A stretch of DNA of 64,000 bases from positions 186,001 to 250,000 of the forward strand of contig JADFZL010000010.1 in the NCBI GenBank assembly GCA_015232575.1, given 5' to 3'. Under the pieces are notes generated by a model. It had not been told where the DNA came from. It was given only the letters and a program-made list of their open reading frames with translations, and ran no database searches. This stretch comes from Candidatus Rifleibacteriota bacterium (GTDB taxonomy: Bacteria; Muiribacteriota; Ozemobacteria; Ozemobacterales; Ozemobacteraceae). Each line of letters opens with the position of its first letter. Position 1 is the first letter of the stretch. Below, in pieces: positions 27,212-34,927 of this stretch. The translations under genes and the position numbers were made by a program.

Positions 27212-28117
27212 ATGACGAATAATACTTTGGAAGAGATTTTCAGAGGAAATGGTCTAAGCGTCCTATATTTTCTCAACAATTCGGGGCAGATAGTAGACGC
27301 GGCATCTTCCCGCGTTTTAATGTTTGCGTTGATTTTTTTTTCTTTTGCAGGTTTTTCTGATTCTTTATTCGCTCAAAATGAAGGTTATTCTTTTGAATTT
27401 CAGAAATACGGTGAATATTTCAGGAATTCTGCCAGCGGAACACTTAATGAGCTCGGAATAAAAACAGAAAAGGGCGTTTGCACTGATTGTGGCATAGAGA
27501 CGAGTTATGGCATGGAGAAGTGTTTGCGATGCCGCACGTACAATCTTTCAGTTCGATTCCATCATGCATTCGATGCTGGTATTCAAAAATCGGATGAAAT
27601 ACTTCAGGAGATGAGAAATTCGAAGTCACTCGATGAAGTTATTGACCGTCTTATTTCAATGAAAAAGAATATTAAAAGCAGGACTGATGAACAGAAACGA
27701 GCGAATGATATCCGTCATATTATTCGCGAAATAGGAAAGACAAATATTGGAAGCGGCACAGAAACGCTTAACGATTGTGCCAGAAACACTATAAAAACAT
27801 GGTTACCGGCGCTGGAAGGATCAGATTACTGCAATGATCCGGCAATGGCAATTTCATATTTTCTTTTACTTGACGGAAAAGGTTTTCTTGAAAAAGTAAA
27901 GTTCATTCGGACACAGGAAGGCGACTGCCTTACACTTCTTGAGGCTTACCAGAAATATTCCGGAACAGACCCGGAAACAGCGAAAGAACTTCTGGAAATC
28001 ATCGAAGACATTCAACAACTCTCATCGCCTGAAATCTCAGAAGAAAAAATGATCTTTCTGCTTGATGCAATTGGAAGATCACTTAAAATTCTAAAACTGA
28101 AAAAACGAAGCGAGTAG
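27212..28117 (+). CDS. Hypothetical exported protein with zinc-ribbon-like Cys pairs (301 aa)
   Basis: The start at 27212 follows GGAG by 8 bp. A long N-terminal stretch of about 30 residues precedes a hydrophobic segment (VLMFALIFFSFAGFSDSLF), so the export signal is unusually far in. Next comes a CxxC...CxxC zinc-ribbon-like unit (CTDCGIETSYGMEKCLRC). The rest is charged and helical (ILEIIEDIQQLSSPEISEEK). No family recognised. It converges with rtcR (11 bp gap), so the pair may have a shared terminator region. A link to RNA repair cannot be claimed. Confidence 0.6.
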   Translation: MTNNTLEEIFRGNGLSVLYFLNNSGQIVDAASSRVLMFALIFFSFAGFSDSLFAQNEGYSFEFQKYGEYFRNSASGTLNELGIKTEKGVCTDCGIETSYGMEKCLRCRTYNLSVRFHHAFDAGIQKSDEILQEMRNSKSLDEVIDRLISMKKNIKSRTDEQKRANDIRHIIREIGKTNIGSGTETLNDCARNTIKTWLPALEGSDYCNDPAMAISYFLLLDGKGFLEKVKFIRTQEGDCLTLLEAYQKYSGTDPETAKELLEIIEDIQQLSSPEISEEKMIFLLDAIGRSLKILKLKKRSE

Positions 28118-28128
28118 GCGCTTTTCAC

Positions 28129-29724
28129 CTATGAATTGTATAGCATTTCCCAGGAAATATTGAAGCGTTGAAGATATTTTCGAAGCCGGTCGCTGTCATT
28201 TGGTTTCAGGCTGTTTTTCCTGGATTCAGAAAAAAGTTTGCGTCCTGCTTCGGCAATATTTGAGCTGGAAAGGCATATTCGTAAAACTTCGTTAAGTTGA
28301 ATTCTGTCGAAAAGATCAAGTTCTCCCTCTTTTGTTGCCCCAATAAAGTTTGTAATAAGTGGTGCATTCTTTTCTGTATTACTATCAGTCGTTTCTGACC
28401 ATTCTGTATTAAGTCGAAGTATCTCTCTTTTTACATCATCAGCAGAAATCCTGTTTCCATCGGCAAGTGAAGCCATTCGCGAAATGGAATTGTTCAGATC
28501 TCGGAAATTTGCAGGCCAGAGCGCGTTTTTCCCAGTCGCAAAACCCAGATACATCTTTTTTGCTTCACTGCTGAATGTAATGGGTTTTCCGAGTTCAGCG
28601 GATCTTCTCTGTAGTTCAAAGTTAATGTTTGGTTCTATATCTTCGCGTCGTTCTGAAAGTCCCGGAAGATCGAAACTCCAGAATTTTATTCGCGCAAACA
28701 GATCTTCTCTGAACTTCCCTTTTCGCACTTCGGTTTTCAAATTGCGGTTTGTACCGGAAAGAAGCTGAAATTCGCTTTCGACTTCGTGATCAGACCCAAC
28801 AGGCATGTAACGCTTTTCTTCAATTGCCTGAAGAAGCATTGCCTGCTCATCAAGTCCGAGTTCTCCAATTTCGTCCAGAAACAGAATTCCTTTGTGCGCT
28901 GCTTTCAGAAGCCCTGCCCGATCATCTGTTGCTCCGGTAAATGCGCCTTTTTTATGCCCAAACAACACTGACATAGCCATGTCTCCGCGCAAGGTCGCGC
29001 AGTTGATTTCGACAAATTTGCCAGTGACTATTTTTCGCTGCTTTTTCAGCGAATATATCTGTTTTGCAAGCCTTGATTTGCCCGCGCCGGTAGGTCCCAT
29101 TAAAAGAATTGGTTCGTTGCTTCGTACAGTCACTTTTTCAATTTCAGAAATCAGCTGGTTGTAATCGTTATTTCGAGTTGAAATTCCCGATTTAAGAAAG
29201 GATATGTCATCATCAGTCTGCTGTCTGAAACGGCTGGCAATACAGTCATAGCGGGAAAGGTCAAGATCTATTATTTCGTAGCTTCCGGGTGGAGCGTTTC
29301 TTCGCCCCGGACCTGTCTGTAAGAGTTTTCCAGGAAAGAAACCGGCTTCAGTGAGCAGAAACATGCATATCTGCGAAACATGGGTGCCTGTTGTAATATG
29401 AAGCAGTAACTCTTCTTCATCACGATTGAATTCTATACTCTGTGAATAATTCAGAAGTGCTGTGAACACCTCTTCAAAATCCCATGGATTTTTGAATGCT
29501 ATTTTATCTAAAACAACGTTTGTTTCTGGAGACACGGTCTTAATGTCGCATTTCACCTGATCTGCGAGATCTCTGCTGCCATCCTGATAAATAAGATGAA
29601 ATGTGTCTACCAGCAGGTCTTCATGCTGGCAAACCGCCACAGATGGACGCCAGTGATCCCACCTGGTTTCCCAGCCACGCCGGTCAAGTGTTGTCCCGAG
29701 AAAGCCTACAACTAATTTCTTCAC
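28129..29724 (-). CDS. rtcR: RtcR, sigma-54-dependent activator of the RNA-repair operon
   Basis: 531 residues. The N-terminus (KKLVVGFLGTTLDRRGWETR ... LLLHITTGTHVSQICMFLL) is the RtcR-type CARF sensory domain. The centre is a sigma-54 AAA+ domain with Walker A GPTGAGKSRLAK, GAFTGA (HKKGAFTGATDD) for sigma-54 contact, and Walker B ILFLDEIGELG. The end is a short helix-turn-helix-like region (LRICLSSSNIAEAGRKLFSE). RtcR responds to RNA-damage signals and turns on rtcBA transcription with sigma-54 RNA polymerase. GTG start at 29724, AAGGA upstream. It is transcribed away from rtcA, and a sigma-54 promoter lies in the shared region, as in other rtc loci. Confidence 0.95.
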   Translation of the reverse strand: MKKLVVGFLGTTLDRRGWETRWDHWRPSVAVCQHEDLLVDTFHLIYQDGSRDLADQVKCDIKTVSPETNVVLDKIAFKNPWDFEEVFTALLNYSQSIEFNRDEEELLLHITTGTHVSQICMFLLTEAGFFPGKLLQTGPGRRNAPPGSYEIIDLDLSRYDCIASRFRQQTDDDISFLKSGISTRNNDYNQLISEIEKVTVRSNEPILLMGPTGAGKSRLAKQIYSLKKQRKIVTGKFVEINCATLRGDMAMSVLFGHKKGAFTGATDDRAGLLKAAHKGILFLDEIGELGLDEQAMLLQAIEEKRYMPVGSDHEVESEFQLLSGTNRNLKTEVRKGKFREDLFARIKFWSFDLPGLSERREDIEPNINFELQRRSAELGKPITFSSEAKKMYLGFATGKNALWPANFRDLNNSISRMASLADGNRISADDVKREILRLNTEWSETTDSNTEKNAPLITNFIGATKEGELDLFDRIQLNEVLRICLSSSNIAEAGRKLFSESRKNSLKPNDSDRLRKYLQRFNISWEMLYNS

Positions 29725-29771
29725 TTCAAATTTCCTTACTAATGCATTCCCAAAAAGAATAATACGGAAAA

Positions 29772-29877
29772 GCGTGATTCGTTGTCATCTCGACTGCAGA
29801 GAGAGATCACCGAATAGTTAGATAAGTTGCCTTAAATAAAAAATACCAGATTTCTCCCTTCGGTCGAAATGACAGCA
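29772..29877. repeat. Dispersed TCGAAATGACA repeat, copy b (long form)
   Basis: It begins GCGTGATTCGTTGTCATCTC and ends TTCGGTCGAAATGACAGCA, so the two ends are inverted relatives (GTCATCTCGA and TCGAAATGAC). The middle differs from that of copy f. Confidence 0.75.
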
Positions 29878-30147
29878 GAATATGACTCTTTTCGGCAATG
29901 CACATCAGAAAACAATTAATTTAAATCATTACAAGGCAGTATGAATTCTAATTATGGTATTCGGAAACCCTCATAACTAAGAATGAAAATTCCTATGCTT
30001 TTAAATTAAATCTAACAATTGCAAACCATATATTATTATCTAGCTATTATATATAATTTTATATACAAAATCCAGCGTTTCTAATTCAATAATTTTAGAT
30101 GTGCCATTTAAGGCTTTTCCAGCAATATTTTTTGCTTTTGGGAAAGT

Positions 30148-30163
30148 TGGCAGGAACCTTGCT
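30148..30163 (+). promoter_or_regulatory. Sigma-54 (-24/-12) promoter for rtcA-rtcB
   Basis: TGGCAGGAACCTTGCT. It has the invariant GG (30149-30150) and GC (30161-30162) with exactly ten bases between them, close to the consensus TGGCACG-N4-TTGCW. Transcription would start near 30174, giving about 200 bases of leader before rtcA. The nearby RtcR activator gene supports the call. Confidence 0.88.
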
Positions 30164-30239
30164 AATATAAATATCAGAGCAAAGAAATGATACAATATGC
30201 TGAGTAACGCAAATCTTACTTAAGAGGTCAGTAAAAAAA

Positions 30240-30350
30240 TGTCATTTCGACCAAAGGGAGAAATCTCGCATTAATGAGATCTCTCACATTCGTTCGAGAT
30301 GACAGCCCGCCCAAAAGTTTATATGGAAATTTGTCCCCATATTTAAGATT
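30240..30350. repeat. Dispersed TCGAAATGACA repeat, copy c, in the rtcA leader
   Basis: It reads GTCATTTCGACCAAAGGGAG at 30241 and CGTTCGAGATGACAG at about 30291, an imperfect inverted repeat with GAGAAATCTC and GAGATCTCTC inside. The following CCCGCCCAAAAGT up to TATTTAAGATTT is shared with copy e (42558), so the element reaches at least 30348. It is transcribed as part of the rtcA leader. Confidence 0.75.
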
Positions 30351-30371
30351 TCGCGGCCAGAGGAGGAAAAT

Positions 30372-31391
30372 ATGATACAGATTGACGGTTCAGAAGGTGA
30401 AGGCGGCGGGCAGATACTTCGCAGTGCTCTTGCCCTTTCTGCATGCACAGGGAAGCCTTTCAGAATTTCTAACATTCGGGCTGGCCGAAAAAAAACCGGA
30501 TTGCTGCGTCAGCATCTTACGGCTGTTCTTGCGATACAGAAAATATGCGATGCTGAAGTAATCGGAGCAGAGATATCTTCTCAGGTGCTTGAATTTCATC
30601 CGGGAATTGTAAAGCCTGGCAAATACAGCTTTGCTGTTGGAACTGCCGGAAGCTCGATACTGGTTTTACAGACAATATTGCCGCCCTTATTGACTGCCGG
30701 AGGAATTTCTGAGATTGAAATCGAAGGTGGCACTCATAATCCGGCGTCGCCGCCTTTTCACTACATGAGCGAAGTGTTTTTTCCAGCAATAAGCCTTATG
30801 GGATCTTCCTGCAAAGCTGAACTGCTGCAATGGGGATTCTATCCAGCGGGCGGTGGAAAATTCACAGCAAAAATAGTTTCGCCTGAAAATAAATTGATAC
30901 CATTAGATCTGGTTGAACGTGGCAAACTGAAGCATGCCGAGGTAATTGCGGTGGTATCAAAAATTCCCTGGGAAATTGCAGATGAAGAATGCAGGCTGAT
31001 CGTTAAAAGTGCGAGATTTCAGATTGACAAGATTCGTCCTGAAACCGTCAAATCACCTGGACCCGGCAATGCAGCAATGATTTTAATGGAATTTGAAAAC
31101 AGTCGAGCCATGTTTACAGCATTTGGAGAGCAGGGCGTATCACGAAACCGGGTCGCCCATCTGGCGGCTTCAGCCGCAAATAAAATGTATGAATCAGGTG
31201 CAGCGACAGATGAACACCTCGCAGATCAAATGCTTCTTCCGATGGCTCTTGCCGGCAGTGGATCGTTCACAACGACGAGCATTTCAGATCACACGATCAC
31301 TAACATTAGTACAATTAAAAAATTCCTGGATATAAGAATTGAATATTCCCAGACAGACAAGAAAATCCATAGAGTACAAGTTGGCGATTAA
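30372..31391 (+). CDS. rtcA: RtcA, RNA 3'-terminal phosphate cyclase
   Basis: 339 residues. It starts MIQIDGSEGEGGGQILRSAL, the RtcA family opening, with the R-rich ISNIRAGRKKTGLLRQH region next. Catalytic His is in DEHLADQMLLPMALAG, where family members are adenylylated, followed by SGSFTTTSISDHTITNI. It converts RNA 3'-phosphate to 2',3'-cyclic phosphate with ATP, producing substrates for RtcB. Ribosome site AGAGGAGG, 5 bp before the ATG. Under the sigma-54 promoter at 30148 and followed by rtcB. Confidence 0.97.
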   Translation: MIQIDGSEGEGGGQILRSALALSACTGKPFRISNIRAGRKKTGLLRQHLTAVLAIQKICDAEVIGAEISSQVLEFHPGIVKPGKYSFAVGTAGSSILVLQTILPPLLTAGGISEIEIEGGTHNPASPPFHYMSEVFFPAISLMGSSCKAELLQWGFYPAGGGKFTAKIVSPENKLIPLDLVERGKLKHAEVIAVVSKIPWEIADEECRLIVKSARFQIDKIRPETVKSPGPGNAAMILMEFENSRAMFTAFGEQGVSRNRVAHLAASAANKMYESGAATDEHLADQMLLPMALAGSGSFTTTSISDHTITNISTIKKFLDIRIEYSQTDKKIHRVQVGD

Positions 31392-31721
31392 AGTGGCGTC
31401 AGAAATAAGTGGAAATGTCCAGTGTTATTGAGTAGTAACATAAAGCTAAATATAATTAAATATTTCGTGCTTTTCTGTGAAACAGAGTATGTTTATTAGT
31501 TGAAAGCCTTTCTTGAGGTGAGTTTGCAAATTTTATTTGCAATGAGGTCCCAACGTTGGCGCTTTCTTATAAGGTAAACAGGTTTATAACATTGCAATGT
31601 TGTATGGCAAACGCAATAGCGGAGGGCACAAAGTGCCCGACCGCGGGGAGTGAGCTGGTCGAACTTGTTCGACCGGCGAGAGGGGGCGCGTGCCCCCTCT
31701 CTAAAAAGGAGAAAACTAGCT
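31392..31721. other. rtcA-rtcB intergenic region, 330 bp
   Basis: Unusually long for co-transcribed genes. It holds a 14-bp palindrome AACATTGCAATGTT near 31589, a TTTGCAAATTTTATTTGCAA inverted repeat near 31523, and the three-hairpin element at 31619-31712. A TGGCAAACGCAATAGC string here lacks proper sigma-54 spacing. Confidence 0.5.
31619..31712 (+). repeat. Three-hairpin element, copy upstream of rtcB
   Basis: Three hairpins in order: H1 GGGCAC-AAA-GTGCCC (31624-31638), H2 GGTCGAAC-TT-GTTCGACC (31657-31674), H3 GAGAGGGGGC/GCCCCCTCTC with loop GCGT (31678-31701). GGAG lies directly before H1, and the linker CCGCGGGGAGTGAG separates H1 and H2. The element ends in AAAAAGGAGA, which supplies the rtcB ribosome site. 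The spacing H1-to-H2-loop (41) and H1-to-H3-loop (64) equals that at purA and cheA. Confidence 0.85.
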
Positions 31722-32957
31722 ATGGAATGGATAAAAGATAAATCAAGTATTTCGCCTGAAGCGCGTGTACCAATAAAGTCGTGGTGTCCCAACCCTGAAG
31801 CTGAGGCAATTTCGCAGGCAGCTGACCTTGCTGCTCATCCGGCAGTGTCTTTTCATGTTGCACTGATGCCTGATTGTCATGTCGGTTACGGAATGCCGAT
31901 TGGAGGCGTTATTGCGTGCAGAAATGCGGTTATTCCAAATGCGGTTGGTGTAGATATCGGCTGTGGAATGGGAGCAGTTAAAACAAGTCTGACTGCAGAT
32001 AATTTGAGTGATATGCGGGCAATAAGAAGCATTCTTGATGAAATTAAGAAGCGAATACCTGTTGGAGAAGGCAACAGCCATAAACATCAGCAGGAATGGG
32101 ACGGATTTGACCACTATGAAGAATCCGTAAGCAAAGATTCACCTGGATGGTTCGATTCTAACCGCCTGAATCATGATAGAAAAAATCTTGGCACGCTTGG
32201 CGGTGGCAATCACTTCCTCGAAATTCAGGCCAGCACAAGTGATGAAATATGGATGATGCTGCATTCCGGCTCAAGAAATCTTGGGTACAGAATTGCCAGT
32301 TTTTATCATAAACTTGCACAAAAATTAAATTCACTCTGGAGTACAGAGCTCCCGACGCCAAACCTTGCTTTTCTTCCGATAGATTCAGAAGAAGGGCAGG
32401 CATATATCCGCGACATGAAATTTGCCCTCAATTACGCAAGAGAAAATAGAAATAGAATGATGAAAATTTTCAAGGAAGTTATGCTTGAAAACATTCCTGG
32501 AATAGAGTTTATCGAAGAAATAAATATCCATCATAATTATGCAGTACTTGAAAACCACTTTGGACAGAATGTCTGGGTTCACCGCAAAGGTGCAACTTCC
32601 GCAAAAGCCGGTGAATCGGGTATTATTCCTGGAAGCATGGGAACTTCGTCTTACATAGTAAAAGGTCTCGGAAACCCTGATTCGTTCTCATCATGTTCTC
32701 ACGGAGCCGGCAGAACAATGGGCAGAGGTCAGGCAAGCCGTTCACTTTCTCTTGATGAATGCGACAAGGCAATGAAAGGAATCGTCTTTGACCGATGGCA
32801 CAAAGAGAAGTCTTCCAGAAGAAAAGGAAAAGGCGCCGAATACGACTTTGGCGAAGCTCCGCAGGCATATAAAAATATTGATCAGGTTATTCAAAACCAG
32901 CTTGATCTCATTGAACCATTAGTGAAGCTGAGGCCGCTTGGTGTAATCAAAGGCTGA
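31722..32957 (+). CDS. rtcB: RtcB, RNA-splicing ligase
   Basis: 411 residues from the ATG at 31722 (MEWIKDKSSIS). AAGGAG at 31706-31711 sets this start; a longer frame to 31650 reads through the repeat and is rejected. RtcB motifs are present: DCHVGYGMPIGGVIACRN, GVDIGCGMGA, GGGNHFLEIQ, HSGSRNLGYRI and the guanylylated His in SHGAGRTMGRGQA. It joins 2',3'-cyclic phosphate or 3'-phosphate RNA to 5'-OH RNA using GTP and Mn. Second gene of the rtcA-rtcB pair, though the 330-bp gap and the hairpin element may set its expression apart. Confidence 0.97.
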   Translation: MEWIKDKSSISPEARVPIKSWCPNPEAEAISQAADLAAHPAVSFHVALMPDCHVGYGMPIGGVIACRNAVIPNAVGVDIGCGMGAVKTSLTADNLSDMRAIRSILDEIKKRIPVGEGNSHKHQQEWDGFDHYEESVSKDSPGWFDSNRLNHDRKNLGTLGGGNHFLEIQASTSDEIWMMLHSGSRNLGYRIASFYHKLAQKLNSLWSTELPTPNLAFLPIDSEEGQAYIRDMKFALNYARENRNRMMKIFKEVMLENIPGIEFIEEINIHHNYAVLENHFGQNVWVHRKGATSAKAGESGIIPGSMGTSSYIVKGLGNPDSFSSCSHGAGRTMGRGQASRSLSLDECDKAMKGIVFDRWHKEKSSRRKGKGAEYDFGEAPQAYKNIDQVIQNQLDLIEPLVKLRPLGVIKG

Positions 32958-33018
32958 CCTCTGAGGAATCAAAATCCTAAATTTGAGGGAAGACCTGCAT
33001 GCTTACTTTGTGGTGAGC

Positions 33019-33083
33019 TGTTGTCTCGAGCGAATGAGAGAGATCACATAAATGCGAGATTTCTCCTATCGGTCGAAATGACA
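33019..33083. repeat. Dispersed TCGAAATGACA repeat, copy d
   Basis: TTGTCTCGAGCGAATGAGAG through to ATCGGTCGAAATGACA. It runs in the opposite sense to copy c. It lies in the 365-bp gap between rtcB and the phospholipase-D-like gene. Confidence 0.75.
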
Positions 33084-33135
33084 TAGATCACAAGAATTCG
33101 AATCTCTGATAATTTAAGCAGAAATTTAAACCCAT

Positions 33136-33165
33136 ACGGCCCCTGAAGGGCCGTTTCATTTCTTT
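33136..33165 (+). terminator. Intrinsic terminator downstream of rtcB
   Basis: Hairpin ACGGCCC/GGGCCGT with a 5-base loop (CTGAA), followed by TTCATTTCTTT. It lies about 180 bp after rtcB. Confidence 0.65.
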
Positions 33166-33231
33166 AGAAAACCTTCTTGATTTTCTCATGGTCAATATTA
33201 CCTTGCTATTCCGGGAAGAAACAAAATATGA

Positions 33232-33237
33232 TATAAT
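33232..33237 (+). promoter_or_regulatory. Possible -10 element (TATAAT) for the phospholipase-D-like gene
   Basis: A perfect TATAAT lies 86 bp before the start codon. No clear -35 at 16-18 bp is visible (TTGCTA is 23 bp away). Confidence 0.3.
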
Positions 33238-33322
33238 TCATAATAGTCATTTATCGTTTACTCAAATTGTATTGCTGTACCTGTATTTCTGTTAAAGAAA
33301 CATTTTTTAAAGGGGATAAAGT

Positions 33323-34840
33323 ATGAAAAAGAGTTATCGGATTATTATCATGCTGTTTTGTATTTTCACTGCCATGGCAAATCAGTCTGATGCTGGCGAA
33401 AAATTCAGGTCAGAGCCTTTGAATATGGCTTTGCAGAATGTGTTTGATTCGATTCATGCAGATGCCGACGTGATGACACAGATAAGGCTTCTTACTGACA
33501 ATGAAGCTTCATGGTATTCTCGCTGGAAAATGATAGATAGCGCCAAGACAACAATTGATACCACCTATTTCATTGTTCATCGTGATGTTTTTGGACTTTC
33601 CTTTCTGGGTTTATTGAGAAAGAAGGCTCAAGAGGGCGTAAAAGTTCGCCTGATGGTCGACGGAAGAAATGCTGTCTGGTCCAAAGGCATGAAGGATGTA
33701 CTTCAGGAATTAGCCGGAGTTCCAAACGTAGAAATGAAATGGTACAATCCGCCAACTTCACAATTGGCAGAACTTTTTCAGCACCTGACAAAAATAATGG
33801 CTGCGAATCATGACAAAATAATAATTATTGATGGAAGATTGACTATGATTGGCGGAAGAAATATTGGCGCCGATTATTTTGCCGGTAAAGGCGAATTACC
33901 CGTTGTATACCGCGATACTGACATTGTCATGAACGGTTATGAAATGGCAGAATCGTTAAAAGTTGCCTTCGAAGAAGAATGGGGATTGCTTAAAAACGCA
34001 CTGATTCTTCCCGACCGCAGCAACTGGATAGATCAGACTGATTTACTTGAATTTGCTTATCAATGCATGTTGAAGTACATGAATGGTGAAGGCTTGATAA
34101 ACCCTGAAGAGAATAAGGATCTTTCCGCAAAACAGAAGAAAATTGTTGAAGAATTGAATGCCGAATTGGGAAAATTCAAATGCATTTCAAAGTATCCAAA
34201 GTTTGAGTTGTTTTACGGTGATCGCAGAAAAGCTGTGAAGGTTCTGGACAAACATTCATGCGTAGGAGTAAGAAACGACATATCCGATAATTTAATAAAG
34301 TTCATTGATGCCTCTCGTGACGAAGTCTTTCTTCAGAGTCCCTACCTTGTACTTTCAGATGCAGGAAAAGCCGCAATTCTAAGAGCTGCCAATCGCGGTG
34401 TTAAAGTTATACTTCATACAAACAGCGGAGCAGCCACTGACAATCCATTTCCAATATCATTTTTCCTGAATGACTGGATAGATCTTTTGAAGGGACATAA
34501 AAACATTATAATTAAAGTTGCACGCGGCCAGGAAGACAGGCTTCATTCTAAAACATTTGTGTTCGACCGGCAGCTTGCATTTATTGGAAGCTACAATCTT
34601 GATCCGCTCAGCGATACAATTAACAGTGAAATCGTGGCAGTTGTATTTGATCAGGAATTTGCTCTTATGACACGACTCAGAATGGAAAATGATACCAAAA
34701 CAGCTCTTGAATATAAAATTGAAGTCGGTCCAGATGGAAAAGTAAAAACAATTTTCGGGCCTGAAGATCACACTCCACCTTCAGCTCTTCGCAAATTTAA
34801 TTTACTCAGAAAGCTGAGTTGGCTCAGACCATTAATCTGA
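33323..34840 (+). CDS. Exported phospholipase-D-superfamily protein
   Basis: 505 residues. Signal peptide MKKSYRIIIMLFCIFTAMA. Two HKD motifs mark the two PLD half-domains: NHDKIIIIDGRLTMIGGRNI (near residue 168) and LHSKTFVFDRQLAFIGSYNL (near residue 408). Family members hydrolyse phosphodiesters of phospholipids, cardiolipin or nucleic acids. The overall layout, with the second motif near the C-terminus, resembles cardiolipin-synthase-like PLDs such as ClsC/YmdC. Here the signal peptide would place the domain outside the cytoplasm. AAAGGGG precedes the ATG. Single gene, with a terminator 20 bp after the stop. Confidence 0.85.
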   Translation: MKKSYRIIIMLFCIFTAMANQSDAGEKFRSEPLNMALQNVFDSIHADADVMTQIRLLTDNEASWYSRWKMIDSAKTTIDTTYFIVHRDVFGLSFLGLLRKKAQEGVKVRLMVDGRNAVWSKGMKDVLQELAGVPNVEMKWYNPPTSQLAELFQHLTKIMAANHDKIIIIDGRLTMIGGRNIGADYFAGKGELPVVYRDTDIVMNGYEMAESLKVAFEEEWGLLKNALILPDRSNWIDQTDLLEFAYQCMLKYMNGEGLINPEENKDLSAKQKKIVEELNAELGKFKCISKYPKFELFYGDRRKAVKVLDKHSCVGVRNDISDNLIKFIDASRDEVFLQSPYLVLSDAGKAAILRAANRGVKVILHTNSGAATDNPFPISFFLNDWIDLLKGHKNIIIKVARGQEDRLHSKTFVFDRQLAFIGSYNLDPLSDTINSEIVAVVFDQEFALMTRLRMENDTKTALEYKIEVGPDGKVKTIFGPEDHTPPSALRKFNLLRKLSWLRPLI

Positions 34841-34856
34841 ATTCAAGGGATCATAT

Positions 34857-34895
34857 AAAAAGGGGCAAGAGAACTTTATTGTTACTCTTGCCCCT
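34857..34895. terminator. Bidirectional intrinsic terminator between the PLD gene and purL
   Basis: Perfect 11-bp stem AGGGGCAAGAG (34861-34871) and CTCTTGCCCCT (34885-34895). A-run before and T-rich bases after let it serve both converging genes, best for purL on the minus strand, where TTTTATATG follows. Confidence 0.85.
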
Positions 34896-34927
34896 CTTAC
34901 TTTCTGGAAATTCAATATTCTACGAAC

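Larger units (their letters stand above)
29725..30371. other. rtcR/rtcA divergent region, 647 bp, with repeats and a sigma-54 promoter
   Basis: It holds two dispersed repeats (copies b and c), an AT-rich stretch at about 29940-30120 that may contain activator-binding sites, and the sigma-54 promoter at 30148. I see no gene or tRNA. Confidence 0.6.

Noticed and set aside
31604..31619. Second sigma-54 site before rtcB (TGGCAAACGCAATAGC)
   Set aside because: GG and GC are separated by eleven bases, not ten, and the -12 part lacks TTGC.
31496..31792. Minus-strand open frame over the rtcB leader
   Set aside because: It reads the three-hairpin element and rtcB antisense.
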